In this document: positions 16,214-24,218 of the stretch, piece after piece
How positions within the stretch are numbered: position 1 is the stretch's first letter
Layout of the letters: every line of letters begins with the position of its first letter
NCBI GenBank assembly: GCA_905215035.1
Contig: CAJMOJ010000023.1
Span: 1-27,834, forward strand
Length of the DNA stretch: 27,834 nt
Source of the DNA: an uncultured bacterium
Lineage (GTDB): Bacteria > Actinomycetota > Coriobacteriia > Coriobacteriales > Eggerthellaceae
Reading direction: 5' to 3'
Notes under the pieces: generated by a model
The model's input: the letters and a program-made list of their open reading frames with translations, nothing else
What the model was told of the DNA's origin: nothing
Database searches by the model: none
Program-made: the position numbers and the translations under genes

Positions 16214-16257
16214 CCTCCTCTTACTTGTCTTTTTTCAACCCACTAAAGACGAGGTGG
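16214..16257 (-). promoter_or_regulatory. Hairpin that can mask the symporter Shine-Dalgarno (riboswitch expression platform)
   Basis: In the minus-strand RNA, CCACCTC-GUCUU (16257-16246) can pair with AAGAC (16231-16227) and, after a 6-nt bulge, with GAGGAGG (16220-16214), which is the ribosome-binding site. One mismatch occurs in the seven SD pairs. No T run follows, so control would be on translation start rather than termination. Structure inferred by eye, not folded. Confidence 0.55.
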
Positions 16258-16286
16258 AAGACGTGCGTAGCTCATGCAATGCGCAT

Positions 16287-16380
16287 CCCCTGTCCTGTTG
16301 CCTGAGAGATTCAGCGAACGTGTGGTTCTTTTCGCTTTGCACCGTCGGCACTCACTAAAGAGTTCTCCAGAGGGTTCTCC
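16287..16380 (-). ncRNA. Glycine riboswitch, single aptamer, upstream of the AGCS symporter
   Basis: On the minus strand the conserved glycine-aptamer blocks appear in order: CUCUGGAGAAC, GUGCCGACGGUGCAA, a 6-bp stem AGCGAA/UUCGCU, then AAUCUCUCAGGCAACAGGAC and AGGGG closing on CCCU. The 3' block is nearly the family consensus. I see only one aptamer, not the common tandem. A small hairpin TGCG...CGCA lies just after it (about 16263-16285) and could be the ghost aptamer of a singlet riboswitch. It begins about 165 nt before the start codon. Glycine riboswitches upstream of sodium/amino-acid symporters are known, often as off switches. Confidence 0.92.
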
Positions 16381-16408
16381 CTTGCCGGTTTGAAAACAAA
16401 TTCGTTAC

Positions 16409-16485
16409 AAAATACAACGCGTAATCATTCCGACAAGTTCATCGAATACAACAGCGATTGTCTACCTTGGCTATATATAATGCAA
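16409..16485 (-). promoter_or_regulatory. Candidate promoters of the glycine riboswitch transcript
   Basis: Two sigma-70-like pairs on the minus strand: TTGCAT (16485-16480) 17 bp from GACAAT (16462-16457), and TTGTCG (16436-16431) 16 bp from TATTTT (16414-16409). The nearer one would start transcription about 20 nt before the aptamer. I cannot choose between them by eye. Confidence 0.4.
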
Positions 16486-16527
16486 GTGCGCAACAGACTA
16501 GCGGATCCATAGAGTGGCTTATTTGCC

Positions 16528-17283
16528 TTATCGTTTGAGCGATCGCGTGATTTCTTTCAATTCAGCACTACATAGTCGTGATTCTCGTGTTTTCTGCAAG
16601 GTTTTATTGTGTACCCAAACAGGAAGTGTTTCCTTGGCAAGAAAAGCAATGCTTTCTTGGGGATGTTTTACAAGACACATGCTGAGATACCACGCAAGTG
16701 CCATATTGATATAGTATTCAGCGCTCAATGGCTCCTGTTGCGCCTGTGCAACAGATGCTGCCTCATACATCGTTTCCTTGTCAAAATACTCGTCGGTACA
16801 TAAAGAAATCAAATTAACAAGCGCGATACGTTGCATCCAAAGCGAATCATCGTGAAGCCACCGCATAAGCGTAGGTTTTGCCTCAAGGGGCGCCTCAGCA
16901 AATACGCGCGGCACAAGCCCATCAGTTAACACCCAACACTGAGCGCGAGGAGCAAAGCGTTCAATTGATTCAATTGCGCCCTTGAGCGTGCGAGGTCGTT
17001 CTGTAACGAGGATCATATGCAGTTGATCTTCTTCTAAGTAGGCATGAGATTCTTGCTGCATGAATGTATCAAGAACCTCAGTATTATGCGTTTTTCGTTC
17101 TTGGGACAAGAGGTGTTTTGCCAACTTGCGCAATAGAGGCATTCGCACACCAAGAATTCGCGCTGGAGATTCTGTTGGTACCAGTTTGGCATTAAACGCA
17201 GCAAGTTTAGGATCTTTTTGTGACAACAGTACTTCTGTAAGAGTTATAAGAGAGGTAATTTCAGGAAAGACTATTTTACTCAC
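16528..17283 (-). CDS. AlkD-like DNA alkylation repair protein (HEAT-repeat DNA glycosylase)
   Basis: The protein has 251 residues from GTG 17283; AGGTGG lies 5 nt upstream of it, whereas the first possible GTG (17292) overlaps that site. AlkD proteins are made of stacked HEAT-like helices and remove bulky or cationic alkylated bases such as 3- and 7-methylpurines. Family features: ESPARILGVRMPLLRKLAKH (38-57), a helix with YLEEDQLHMIL (82-92), CWVLTDG (116-122), WMQRIALVNLI, and EYYINMALAWYLS with KTLQKTRES near the end. Trp117 and Asp121 have the same spacing as the catalytic Trp/Asp of Bacillus cereus AlkD; Arg152 is the likely third residue. It stands alone between the riboswitch promoter and mihF. 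Confidence 0.85.
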   Translation of the reverse strand: MSKIVFPEITSLITLTEVLLSQKDPKLAAFNAKLVPTESPARILGVRMPLLRKLAKHLLSQERKTHNTEVLDTFMQQESHAYLEEDQLHMILVTERPRTLKGAIESIERFAPRAQCWVLTDGLVPRVFAEAPLEAKPTLMRWLHDDSLWMQRIALVNLISLCTDEYFDKETMYEAASVAQAQQEPLSAEYYINMALAWYLSMCLVKHPQESIAFLAKETLPVWVHNKTLQKTRESRLCSAELKEITRSLKR

Positions 17284-17424
17284 AACAACCACCTATCGCC
17301 TATGTATCGTACCCGCAAACTCCGAACCCTTTTCGTGCTAACAAACGTTCAGTTCTTAACAAATTAGCCGTTTAATTTGCCCCTTGTAGGGGTTAACAGG
17401 GAACTTTTTATAGATTTTCTAGTT

Positions 17425-17453
17425 TTGAATGCATTATTGTTGTAGCATATAAC
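17425..17453 (+). promoter_or_regulatory. Sigma-70 promoter of mihF
   Basis: TTGAAT (17425-17430) and TATAAC (17448-17453) are separated by exactly 17 bp, a good match. Transcription would start near 17460, giving an 85-nt leader with a repeated GAGTTTTAAAC. Confidence 0.65.
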
Positions 17454-17458
17454 GCCGT

Positions 17459-17485
17459 GAGTTTTAAACCCAGAGTTTTAAACTC
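17459..17485 (+). repeat. GAGTTTTAAAC direct repeat and palindrome at the mihF start of transcription
   Basis: GAGTTTTAAAC occurs at 17459-17469 and 17473-17483, 14 bp apart. The second copy extends to GAGTTTTAAACTC (17473-17485), a perfect 6-1-6 palindrome. The position, right at the predicted +1, suits a repressor or autoregulatory site. Function not shown. Confidence 0.55.
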
Positions 17486-17545
17486 GCACTCAAGAGATGA
17501 AAAAGCCCGCCCTCTTAGGCTAACAAACATATGAAAGGATTTAAC

Positions 17546-17863
17546 ATGGCTTTACCACAGATGACTGATGAGCAACGCGCTGCAGCACTCGAAAAAGCAC
17601 GCATCACCCGCGAGCGCCGTTCCGCAGCTATGAAGGAACTCTCAGAAGGTAAAATTACTCCAAAGGACTTCATGGACAACAAGGACACTGTTTATTCCAA
17701 GGTTCGTGTAAGCGCTTTCCTACGCAAGCTCCCTGGAATTGGTAAAGCCAAGGCCGAAAAGGCAATGGAATTATGTGGTATTCCTGAGGATCGTCGTTTG
17801 GGTGGTTTGGGTTCAAACCAAAAGGCTGCCCTTCTTGCTTGGATCGACGAAAACGTTAAATAG
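17546..17863 (+). CDS. mihF: Actinobacterial-type integration host factor (mIHF)
   Basis: The 105-residue protein starts at ATG 17546 (AAAGGA 6 nt upstream; the in-frame ATG at 17531 overlaps this site). It matches the actinobacterial mIHF family, a nucleoid protein unrelated to proteobacterial IHF that binds and bends DNA and affects recombination and transcription. The opening MALPQMTDEQRAAALEKARI is the family start. The C-terminal half has KVRVSAFLRKLPGIGKAKAE (about 54-73), a helix-two-turns-helix, then MELCGIPEDRRLGGLGSNQK (about 76-95). The middle (30-50) differs from mycobacterial relatives. It has its own promoter and a strong terminator, so it is monocistronic and probably well expressed. 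This is the best taxonomic marker in the window. Confidence 0.93.
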   Translation: MALPQMTDEQRAAALEKARITRERRSAAMKELSEGKITPKDFMDNKDTVYSKVRVSAFLRKLPGIGKAKAEKAMELCGIPEDRRLGGLGSNQKAALLAWIDENVK

Positions 17864-17911
17864 CTTGCGTAAAGGGCAGACCACGCTCTTTAAGTATCAT
17901 ACGCATAAACA

Positions 17912-17950
17912 CCTCCCCTTTCCTGGCATCCAAGAAAGGGGAGGTTTTTT
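17912..17950 (+). terminator. Rho-independent terminator of mihF
   Basis: Perfect 11-bp stem CCTCCCCTTTC (17912-17922) / GAAAGGGGAGG (17934-17944), 11-nt loop, then TTTTTT (17945-17950). It lies about 50 nt after the mihF stop. Confidence 0.93.
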
Positions 17951-18099
17951 ATTTGAAGGTAAACAATAAACAACACTTTTCTCTATACGTGGTAACCTTC
18001 AACTACTGATCCATAATTCTTGCAAAACTTCTATACACTAAGAAGAAACTATTCGTTCTAATAGAAGAAAGTGCTTATTCTAATCACCCTATTGACGCT

Positions 18100-19251
18100 A
18101 TGAAAAAGAACCTTCGCAAAATACTCGCTGGCGTTGTTATAGTCATTGTACTGGCCGTTATTTTCATGCGCGGTGATCAGCTTGAAAAGCTGATTGAGAC
18201 CATCCAGCAAGGCGCACCTCTCTTTCTTGTCTTGGCGGTTATCTCGCAGTTAGGAAAATATGCATCGCAAGGTGGAGCATTTGTAGCCTGCTTTCGAGCG
18301 GTTAATGAACGGCTTCGATTTAGCGAAGGAATCAAACTGGTATTTGGTACCTTTTTTGTTAACACTGTTGCGCCTTCTATGAATCTTGCAGGTACTGCAC
18401 TTGTTGTCGATGATGCAGCACGCAGAAACATTCCTGCAGGACGCGCAACGAGCGCCGCTCTTCTCATGCAACTCACTATTGATAGCGGCTTTGTTGTTAT
18501 TATGGCGATAGCCTTTTTAATTTTATCGTTTACCGCAGGTCTTCAACCTGGCTGGCTTCTTCTTGGTTTGATTGCTGTTTGTTTAGTCGGTGGACTTGCA
18601 GGAGTTATGGTTCTTGGCGGAACTAAACCTGATTTTGTGTTGCGCATATTACACCCTATCGAAAAACTCGTCGATAAGATTGCTGCTAAATTTAAAAAAG
18701 GACCTATTGACCCGTGGGCCAAGAAAACCGTTGATTCCTTTGCACAAGCAAGCACCCTCCTGGTTAAGAACCCTCTCAAAACAGCTCGCGCATTTGCCTT
18801 TTCTATTCTTGCAAGCACCTGTGAACTTGGATGCTTTACGCTAACTGCGCTTGCTTTTGGCGTTCATAACCCAGAAGCATGTGTGTGCGGATATGTCGTT
18901 GCAACACTCTTTGCCATGATCTCGATCACTCCGCAAGGCGTTGGTGTTGTTGAAGCAGCCGCATTAGTTGCTTTCTCGCTTTTTGGCATTGATCAAGCAT
19001 CCGGCATCGCCATCATCATGGTTTATCGCGGAATTGTTTTTTGGCTTCCCTTCTTAATTGGTGCGGTTCTTATCCAAAAGACACGTGCTTTTCAGGGTGC
19101 AGCAGCAGGCACCCTCATTCCTGAACAGACGCGCAACAACCACAATGGTTCTCACCATAAAGCGCCTGCTGCCTCTACGGATGTTGAAGCTAAGCAACCT
19201 ACACCAAGCACTCAAACACCACCTGACACAACAGGCGCTTCTCATCCCTAA
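18100..19251 (+). CDS. Lysylphosphatidylglycerol synthase-type integral membrane protein (YbhN/UPF0104 family)
   Basis: The protein has 383 residues. It matches the membrane part of MprF-like proteins (LPG_synthase_TM) without the aminoacyl-transferase domain. About eight helices are seen between residues 8 and 330. Family segments are QLGKYASQGGAFVACFRAV (about 50-68), FGTFFVNTVAPSMNLAGTAL (about 81-100, the N-x-x-x-P-x-x-x-x-G-T loop) and MISITPQGVGVVEAA (about 272-287). VYRGIVFWLPFLIGA forms the last helix. The C-terminal 45 residues are a low-complexity Pro/Thr/His/Asn tail, likely disordered in the cytoplasm. Such proteins are thought to move lipids or lipid-linked groups across the membrane; the substrate here is unknown. 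The ribosome-binding site is weak. Confidence 0.85.
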   Translation: MKKNLRKILAGVVIVIVLAVIFMRGDQLEKLIETIQQGAPLFLVLAVISQLGKYASQGGAFVACFRAVNERLRFSEGIKLVFGTFFVNTVAPSMNLAGTALVVDDAARRNIPAGRATSAALLMQLTIDSGFVVIMAIAFLILSFTAGLQPGWLLLGLIAVCLVGGLAGVMVLGGTKPDFVLRILHPIEKLVDKIAAKFKKGPIDPWAKKTVDSFAQASTLLVKNPLKTARAFAFSILASTCELGCFTLTALAFGVHNPEACVCGYVVATLFAMISITPQGVGVVEAAALVAFSLFGIDQASGIAIIMVYRGIVFWLPFLIGAVLIQKTRAFQGAAAGTLIPEQTRNNHNGSHHKAPAASTDVEAKQPTPSTQTPPDTTGASHP

Positions 19252-19378
19252 ATCCCTAAATCACCAATGCTGTACAAACAGCCTCAATACTCCCAACCTC
19301 AATGACCTCAAAGCACAACAGCCCGAACTCGTTCTTTTCCTATCACCTATCCCGTAACATCATGTCTTACGATGTCAT

Positions 19379-22345
19379 TTATTCGCTATCACGCAAAGCC
19401 TCTACGACATTTCCGCTCTTAGCCTTACGAAGCCCAAAGAAGACACTAATCACAAGCGCCACAACGACTAAGATAAGCGCGAGCCCTAGATAGCTCCAAG
19501 GGAACAAATAGCCAATTCCATCAAATGCCTGCGTTACTACCGCTAAGAATACCCAACAAATGACAGCGGCCAGAATAATACCCGGAATAAATCCACGCAC
19601 GCCATACCCAATACACTCGCTCGTGATCATGCGTCTAAACTGCCGATCCGACAATCCGATTGATTTCATGACGGCAAATTCACGACGGCGCAAGATTAAT
19701 CCATTGGTAATCGTATTAAAAACATTAGCAAGAGCAATAAGCATCAAAATGATCGTGAAGAGCAAACAAAACACGTTGATCACTAACACCATCGACTTAA
19801 TGGCCTCTTGTTCTTCCTTATAATCCCCAATTGAATAATATGAAAGATCAGCTATGAGCGAATCCTGCTTGTTAGATAATTCTTTCTGCAGCTCAATAGC
19901 TCGTTTGTTGATCTCTTCAGCTGCACTCACATGATCGGCTGCATTGTATCCTGCCAAGAAATAGACATAATCTGAAGTTGCAAGCGAAGACGGTATAAGA
20001 GCGTTTTCCTCAAAGGGCACAACAACGGTATAAGGAGACGAGAGCGTTAAAGGAGACACAACAGAATCTGCGAGAGCAACAATTTCGATAGGATGCGTGA
20101 GCAGTTCTATGGTGTCAGTTTCTGGATTTGCATTTTCAACCGTGTCGTCTTCAGCATAGCGATACGGAATATAGATGCCTTGTTCAGATAAATCCTGGGT
20201 TGCTTCAGATCCTTCTTGTGCATTTTGCAGTACAAGCGTTATACCTGATGCCTCTTGACCATTTATCAAAGCACCCGTTACCGCCTCAAGCGTACCTGTC
20301 TGATCAATTGTCTGCATCATTACATATTTAGTAGAGGTCACTACTTGCTGATTTTTTACCATAATCCCTTGCACGTGATCTTGATTGGTCACCTGCTCTG
20401 CATCAATGTCGTTCTGAGCGCAAAATGCGTCAAATTCATTGCGTGGCAAATACACGAGCCTTCCCTGTACAGCATACGACCCATCGTCTAGATAACAACC
20501 AAGGGGATGCGTCTGGCCCTCAACAGTGGTTTGCGCAACCATAGTAGAAGGAATCTTGAGATCGACGTCGGTATAATACATCCATCCATCTTCAGTCGCA
20601 CCCTCAACACCCTCAAGAGAAGTTAATAATTCCTGAGAAAACAGTGCCATTTTTTGATAGGCCTGTTGAGAAGTTGCATCCTGATATACACCTGAAAAAC
20701 CGTACCCAACCGCAATATCGTAGTCGTTTGTTCTGTCAGCAGTAGTAATAATTGACTCAAAATAGCTATTAACCATTCCTGCCGTCATAAGCAAAACAAC
20801 AGCAAGTGCGAGCGAAAACGATGCAGCACGTCCCTTAGCAGCTGAACGTTTATGGTTGATCGAACCAATCTTTCCACCCACGCCAAAAATACGCCCAGCA
20901 ATCCCGGCACGCTTCCAAAGCATCGTGGGATTGTATGTTTTTTGCAGCATCTTATATGACCGCGACGAAATACGTACGCTTTCAACGTTACGCAATGCCT
21001 CAATAGCTGTTACCCGACTTGCACGCAACGCAGGGATCCATACGCTAATCAGCACAACAAGAAGAGTAAGCAGAGCAACCGCAGCAAGAAAAAGGCCATC
21101 AATGCTTACGATAAAGGAACAATGAGAGACACCACCACCGGCAATAACACGCTCAATCATTGGCCCCAGACAGGCAAACGTTACCGCACAGCCTATCAGA
21201 CCAATAGCAATGCCTAAGGGGATGCCAATTACTGCAACAATCAACGCCTCAAGCCAAATAGAAAACCGCAGTTGCCTTTTTGAGGCGCCAATTGAAGCAA
21301 GTAACCCAAATTGACGTGAACGCTCAGCGACCGAAATGGCAAACGCATTGTAAATAAGAGATATACAGGCCACCGCAATAATAATGGCAAGCAAAATAAC
21401 GATTGATTCAAACACATCCCAAACCGCGCCGCCGGTGTCAACAAACTCATAACGCAAAAGCGAAGTATGATAATCCGTCTCGATATCGGGCTGAGGATAG
21501 AGTTCATGAACCACATCATTAAGCTCAACAAGCGTCGAAACATCAGGGATGGAAAGATACAGTGCAGCATAGGGATTATGTAATTCCAAACCGCTTTTTC
21601 CAACAACGCCAGCAAGAACACCATAGCCTGTCATCAAACTCGAGTTAAACACATCATAAAATCCAGTAATGGTAAAGGTAACTGATCGTGTATTAACGAG
21701 CTGTTCCCCTATGCCAGCACCAGCATCATCAACAATTGGTGTATTCGAATTTAAGTAATCACCAACCACCCACGAAGGGTTATCATCTCCATAAGCATCA
21801 TCCATGTCATCCGCATCACCAAATCCTGGATCAAGAGGAACAGAAACAACTTGACGCTCTCCTACAAGAAGGGTGATTGTATCACCCACTGCATACCCTT
21901 TGGTATTCTTCCAAGTCCACGGAAGCATGATTTCAGTTTCTGACGTGGGTAATGTTCCTTCTGACGGAGCAACTCCACACGTCTCTTGATACGCTCCACC
22001 CATCGCCCTCAAGCATAAATCATGTCCATAGCCACTCGTGTCATCTTGGGGATCTTGCGCAAATCCCGCATCATAGACAACAGCCCAATTTTTTACTTCT
22101 GGCGCATCCTGTGCTGTCTGGATCGCTTGATCAGTAGAAAGCACCTCATCGCCCGTGTTAATTTGAGCAGTCCAATTACCCGAGGTAGCCTTTTCTTCTT
22201 GCGCTAAATAATTGGTAAGCGATGAGAATGACGTCATCACTGCAGTGAGTAGCGCTGCAGCTAACGCAACTCCCAATATAGTTACAGCGGTACGAACCTT
22301 ATTATGAAACAAAGAGCGCACCGTAAAACGGCCGATAGCGCTCAT
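19379..22345 (-). CDS. Large ABC-transporter permease with two FtsX/MacB-type halves
   Basis: The protein has 988 residues. Helix 1 is at about 18-40, followed by a roughly 265-residue extracellular domain. Helices 2-4 lie at about 315-340, 365-390 and 412-432. A cytoplasmic linker leads to helix 5 (about 510-530), then a second extracellular domain of about 290 residues and helices 6-8 (about 850-875, 905-930, 950-972). The FtsX motif occurs in both halves: GLLASIGASKRQLRFSI and AVMKSIGLSDRQFRRMI. This 4+4 layout is that of FtsX-type exporters; it differs from BceB (ten helices, one extracellular domain). The start overlaps the ATPase stop as TAATG, so the two are translationally coupled. 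It probably exports or displaces a peptide or lipid at the envelope. Confidence 0.92.
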   Translation of the reverse strand: MSAIGRFTVRSLFHNKVRTAVTILGVALAAALLTAVMTSFSSLTNYLAQEEKATSGNWTAQINTGDEVLSTDQAIQTAQDAPEVKNWAVVYDAGFAQDPQDDTSGYGHDLCLRAMGGAYQETCGVAPSEGTLPTSETEIMLPWTWKNTKGYAVGDTITLLVGERQVVSVPLDPGFGDADDMDDAYGDDNPSWVVGDYLNSNTPIVDDAGAGIGEQLVNTRSVTFTITGFYDVFNSSLMTGYGVLAGVVGKSGLELHNPYAALYLSIPDVSTLVELNDVVHELYPQPDIETDYHTSLLRYEFVDTGGAVWDVFESIVILLAIIIAVACISLIYNAFAISVAERSRQFGLLASIGASKRQLRFSIWLEALIVAVIGIPLGIAIGLIGCAVTFACLGPMIERVIAGGGVSHCSFIVSIDGLFLAAVALLTLLVVLISVWIPALRASRVTAIEALRNVESVRISSRSYKMLQKTYNPTMLWKRAGIAGRIFGVGGKIGSINHKRSAAKGRAASFSLALAVVLLMTAGMVNSYFESIITTADRTNDYDIAVGYGFSGVYQDATSQQAYQKMALFSQELLTSLEGVEGATEDGWMYYTDVDLKIPSTMVAQTTVEGQTHPLGCYLDDGSYAVQGRLVYLPRNEFDAFCAQNDIDAEQVTNQDHVQGIMVKNQQVVTSTKYVMMQTIDQTGTLEAVTGALINGQEASGITLVLQNAQEGSEATQDLSEQGIYIPYRYAEDDTVENANPETDTIELLTHPIEIVALADSVVSPLTLSSPYTVVVPFEENALIPSSLATSDYVYFLAGYNAADHVSAAEEINKRAIELQKELSNKQDSLIADLSYYSIGDYKEEQEAIKSMVLVINVFCLLFTIILMLIALANVFNTITNGLILRRREFAVMKSIGLSDRQFRRMITSECIGYGVRGFIPGIILAAVICWVFLAVVTQAFDGIGYLFPWSYLGLALILVVVALVISVFFGLRKAKSGNVVEALRDSE

Positions 22346-23025
22346 TATCTCACCCTTTCATCCCGCACAATACGCCCATCTTCAATTGCAATAATGCGAT
22401 CAGCGGCAAGTGCAATGTTTTCATCGTGTGTGATAACCACTAAGGTTTGTTCGTAATCTTTATTTGACTCTCTGAGGAGTTCCATGATTTCACGCGAGTT
22501 AACGCTGTCGAGATTTCCCGTTGGTTCATCAGCAAGTACCACTGCAGGCGCATTCATGAGTGCGCGTCCAATAGCCACCCTTTGTTGCTGACCGCCTGAA
22601 AGCTGGTTAGGAAGCGCTTGTTCTTTTCCTTCAAGCCCTAACTTCTTGAGTAACATTGCCAAACGCTTCTGGTTAATCTCACGCCCATCAAGAGCAACAG
22701 GAAGCGTCATGTTTTCAACCGTGGTTAGCACCGGGACAAGATTATAAAACTGATATACCAAACCAACTTCTCTGCGTCTAAATACAGCAAGTTCTTCCTC
22801 GCTGCGTGAATATACATCAATACCATTAAGCAGTACGCGACCTGATGTTGGTTTATCAACGCCACCCATAAGGTGCAATAAGGTTGACTTACCCGATCCG
22901 CTTGATCCAACAATAGCAACAAATTCGCCCTCATCAATGGTGAAAGACACATCATGTAAAGCGCGCGTAGCATTTGATCCTGTTCCATAGATCTTGCTTA
23001 AATGGTCAATTTCAATCATGGCCAT
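22345..23025 (-). CDS. ABC-transporter ATPase of the MacB/LolD/BceA type
   Basis: The 226-residue ATPase has an AGAGGA ribosome-binding site about 7 nt before ATG 23025. All motifs are present: Walker A GSSGSGKST (about 37-45), Q-loop VYQFYNLVP, signature LSGGQQQRVAIGRAL (about 141-155), Walker B AVVLADEPTGNLD (about 160-172) and H-loop VITHD. The QFYNLVPVLTTVENM segment is typical of the antimicrobial peptide and lipoprotein exporter group. It energises the permease that follows it. The upstream gap (23026-23178) holds a predicted response-regulator site and a hairpin, so the ABC pair probably has its own inducible promoter besides readthrough from the kinase gene. Confidence 0.95.
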   Translation of the reverse strand: MAMIEIDHLSKIYGTGSNATRALHDVSFTIDEGEFVAIVGSSGSGKSTLLHLMGGVDKPTSGRVLLNGIDVYSRSEEELAVFRRREVGLVYQFYNLVPVLTTVENMTLPVALDGREINQKRLAMLLKKLGLEGKEQALPNQLSGGQQQRVAIGRALMNAPAVVLADEPTGNLDSVNSREIMELLRESNKDYEQTLVVITHDENIALAADRIIAIEDGRIVRDERVR

Positions 23026-23051
23026 AGCTACATCCTCTCACTCAACAATAT

Positions 23052-23077
23052 ATAAGGACCAGAACAAAAGTCCTTAT
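23052..23077 (-). repeat. Inverted repeat in the leader of the ABC transporter genes
   Basis: Perfect 8-bp arms ATAAGGAC (23052-23059) / GTCCTTAT (23070-23077) with a 10-nt loop, 27-52 nt before the ATPase start. On the minus strand it is followed by TATATTGTTG, not a solid T run, so it is a poor terminator; an RNA hairpin or an operator is possible. Confidence 0.6.
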
Positions 23078-23126
23078 CTTTGTGTCTCAGTCTGATGCAC
23101 TCACGTTATTACCATATTGAGCGCAG

Positions 23127-23142
23127 CTTACAGATTTGTAAT
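23127..23142. promoter_or_regulatory. Predicted response-regulator operator upstream of the ABC ATPase (BceR-like site 2)
   Basis: CTTACAGATTTGTAAT contains TTACA-GATT-TGTAA, an inverted repeat identical in layout to the site upstream of the regulator gene (14 of 16 bases shared). It is about 102 nt before the ATPase start. The pattern TNACA-N4-TGTAA is the one I recall for BceR-type regulators of Firmicutes; this match is from memory. Confidence 0.6.
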
Positions 23143-23147
23143 GTTGT

Positions 23148-23174
23148 ATTCAGATGCAATAAATTCAGATGCAA
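23148..23174. repeat. Direct repeat of 12 bp upstream of the ABC genes
   Basis: ATTCAGATGCAA at 23148-23159 and 23163-23174, 15 bp apart, between the kinase stop and the predicted operator. On the minus strand it reads TTGCATCTGAAT twice. May be a second factor's site or simple duplication. Confidence 0.6.
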
Positions 23175-23178
23175 CAAA

Positions 23179-24216
23179 CTACACCACAAACTTGGGGTAA
23201 ATAATCTCAAAACATGCCCCTTTTGCAGTATTGTGTGCTTGAAGGCTTGCTCCTTGAGCCCCAATAAGCGCATGAGCAAGCGCTAAGCCCACACCAAACC
23301 CTTGAGGACCATATAGTTCATGACCATGCAGTTCGTGACTATTCCCTTCAGGCGAACCACCACGATAAAACCGATCAAAAATATGAGGAAGATCTTCAGG
23401 CGCAATCCCAGAGCCACTATCTTCAATCACAATATGCGTAGATATAGCATCAGTTGTTGTTCGCAATGTAATGCGGCCACCCTCAGGGGTGTGCTCAATG
23501 CAGTTTTTAATAATGTTTTCAACCGCTTCTGCACTCCACAACTCATCACCTTCAAACGTCGCATCATCATCAAGCTGAGTTTGCAGAGCAATGTTGTGCA
23601 AATCTAAGTTAATGGTAAGCGGAGCAATAGCGCGCTCAAGCATATCAGTCACCATAACGGTCTTACGCTCAATGCGCATCGCACCTGCATCAACTTTAGC
23701 AAGTTTAAGCAAAGTCGAAACAAGCCAAAACACACGGTCAAGCATGATCTCTAAATCCCGCACCATTCGTTTGCGCTCGTGTTCCTCTTGGGCGCGTTCA
23801 ATAAGTGGCAACATCAATCCAATTGAGGTTAAGGGAGTTCTAATTTGGTGCGATATGTCTGCAAGCGCATCGGCAAGTGCATTTTTCTCCTGCGTAACAA
23901 GATTGCGTGTATGTGAAAGACGCGCCACCATCTTGGAAAGCTCATTTTCCAAGATAGCCACATCGCCTTCCTTACAATGGCTAAACTTTACCTGGCGAGA
24001 CCCATGAAGCACCTCGTCGATTTCCGACGAAAGATGTAGTATTTCTTTATGACGGATATAACTCACTGCCAAAAAGAATATAAGCGCAACTACGCTAGCA
24101 CCTATAACACCATACAAGAGCTGTTCATCCACCAAAAAACTCAGTATCACCCCCAGCAATCCCTCTAAAAGCACCAGCATTACACATTGCTTACTTACCC
24201 GCGCAACACTTCCCAT
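23179..24216 (-). CDS. Intramembrane-sensing histidine kinase (BceS-like)
   Basis: The protein has 345 residues from ATG 24216 (GGTGAG 5 nt upstream); GTG 24222, overlapping the regulator stop, is an alternative. Two membrane helices (about 11-29 and 34-54) are joined by only a few residues (DEQLLYG). There is thus no extracellular sensor domain, the mark of intramembrane-sensing kinases, which usually sense through a partner ABC transporter. The phosphoacceptor region is ADISHQIRTPLTSIGLML (His123). The N box is ENIIKNCIEHTPEGG, G boxes DSGSGIAPEDLPHIFDRFYR and GFGVGLALAHALIG. A short His/Glu/Gly insertion (SPEGNSHELHGHELYGP) sits in the ATP lid. It phosphorylates the regulator encoded immediately upstream. 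Confidence 0.9.
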   Translation of the reverse strand: MGSVARVSKQCVMLVLLEGLLGVILSFLVDEQLLYGVIGASVVALIFFLAVSYIRHKEILHLSSEIDEVLHGSRQVKFSHCKEGDVAILENELSKMVARLSHTRNLVTQEKNALADALADISHQIRTPLTSIGLMLPLIERAQEEHERKRMVRDLEIMLDRVFWLVSTLLKLAKVDAGAMRIERKTVMVTDMLERAIAPLTINLDLHNIALQTQLDDDATFEGDELWSAEAVENIIKNCIEHTPEGGRITLRTTTDAISTHIVIEDSGSGIAPEDLPHIFDRFYRGGSPEGNSHELHGHELYGPQGFGVGLALAHALIGAQGASLQAHNTAKGACFEIIYPKFVV

Positions 24217-24218
24217 GG

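Noticed and set aside
16173..16358. Plus-strand frame over the riboswitch leader
   Set aside because: It is antisense to the conserved glycine aptamer and has no coding signals.
21241..21624. 127-codon frame inside the permease gene
   Set aside because: Same-strand alternative frame of a hydrophobic-rich gene; no start signal and the permease frame is clearly coding.
23052..23077. Rho-independent terminator between kinase and ABC genes
   Set aside because: The stem is A/T-rich at its base and no solid T run follows on the minus strand; kept as a repeat only.
23591..24007. 138-codon open frame antisense to the histidine kinase
   Set aside because: Lies wholly within a clear kinase gene and has no start signal or protein-like motif.
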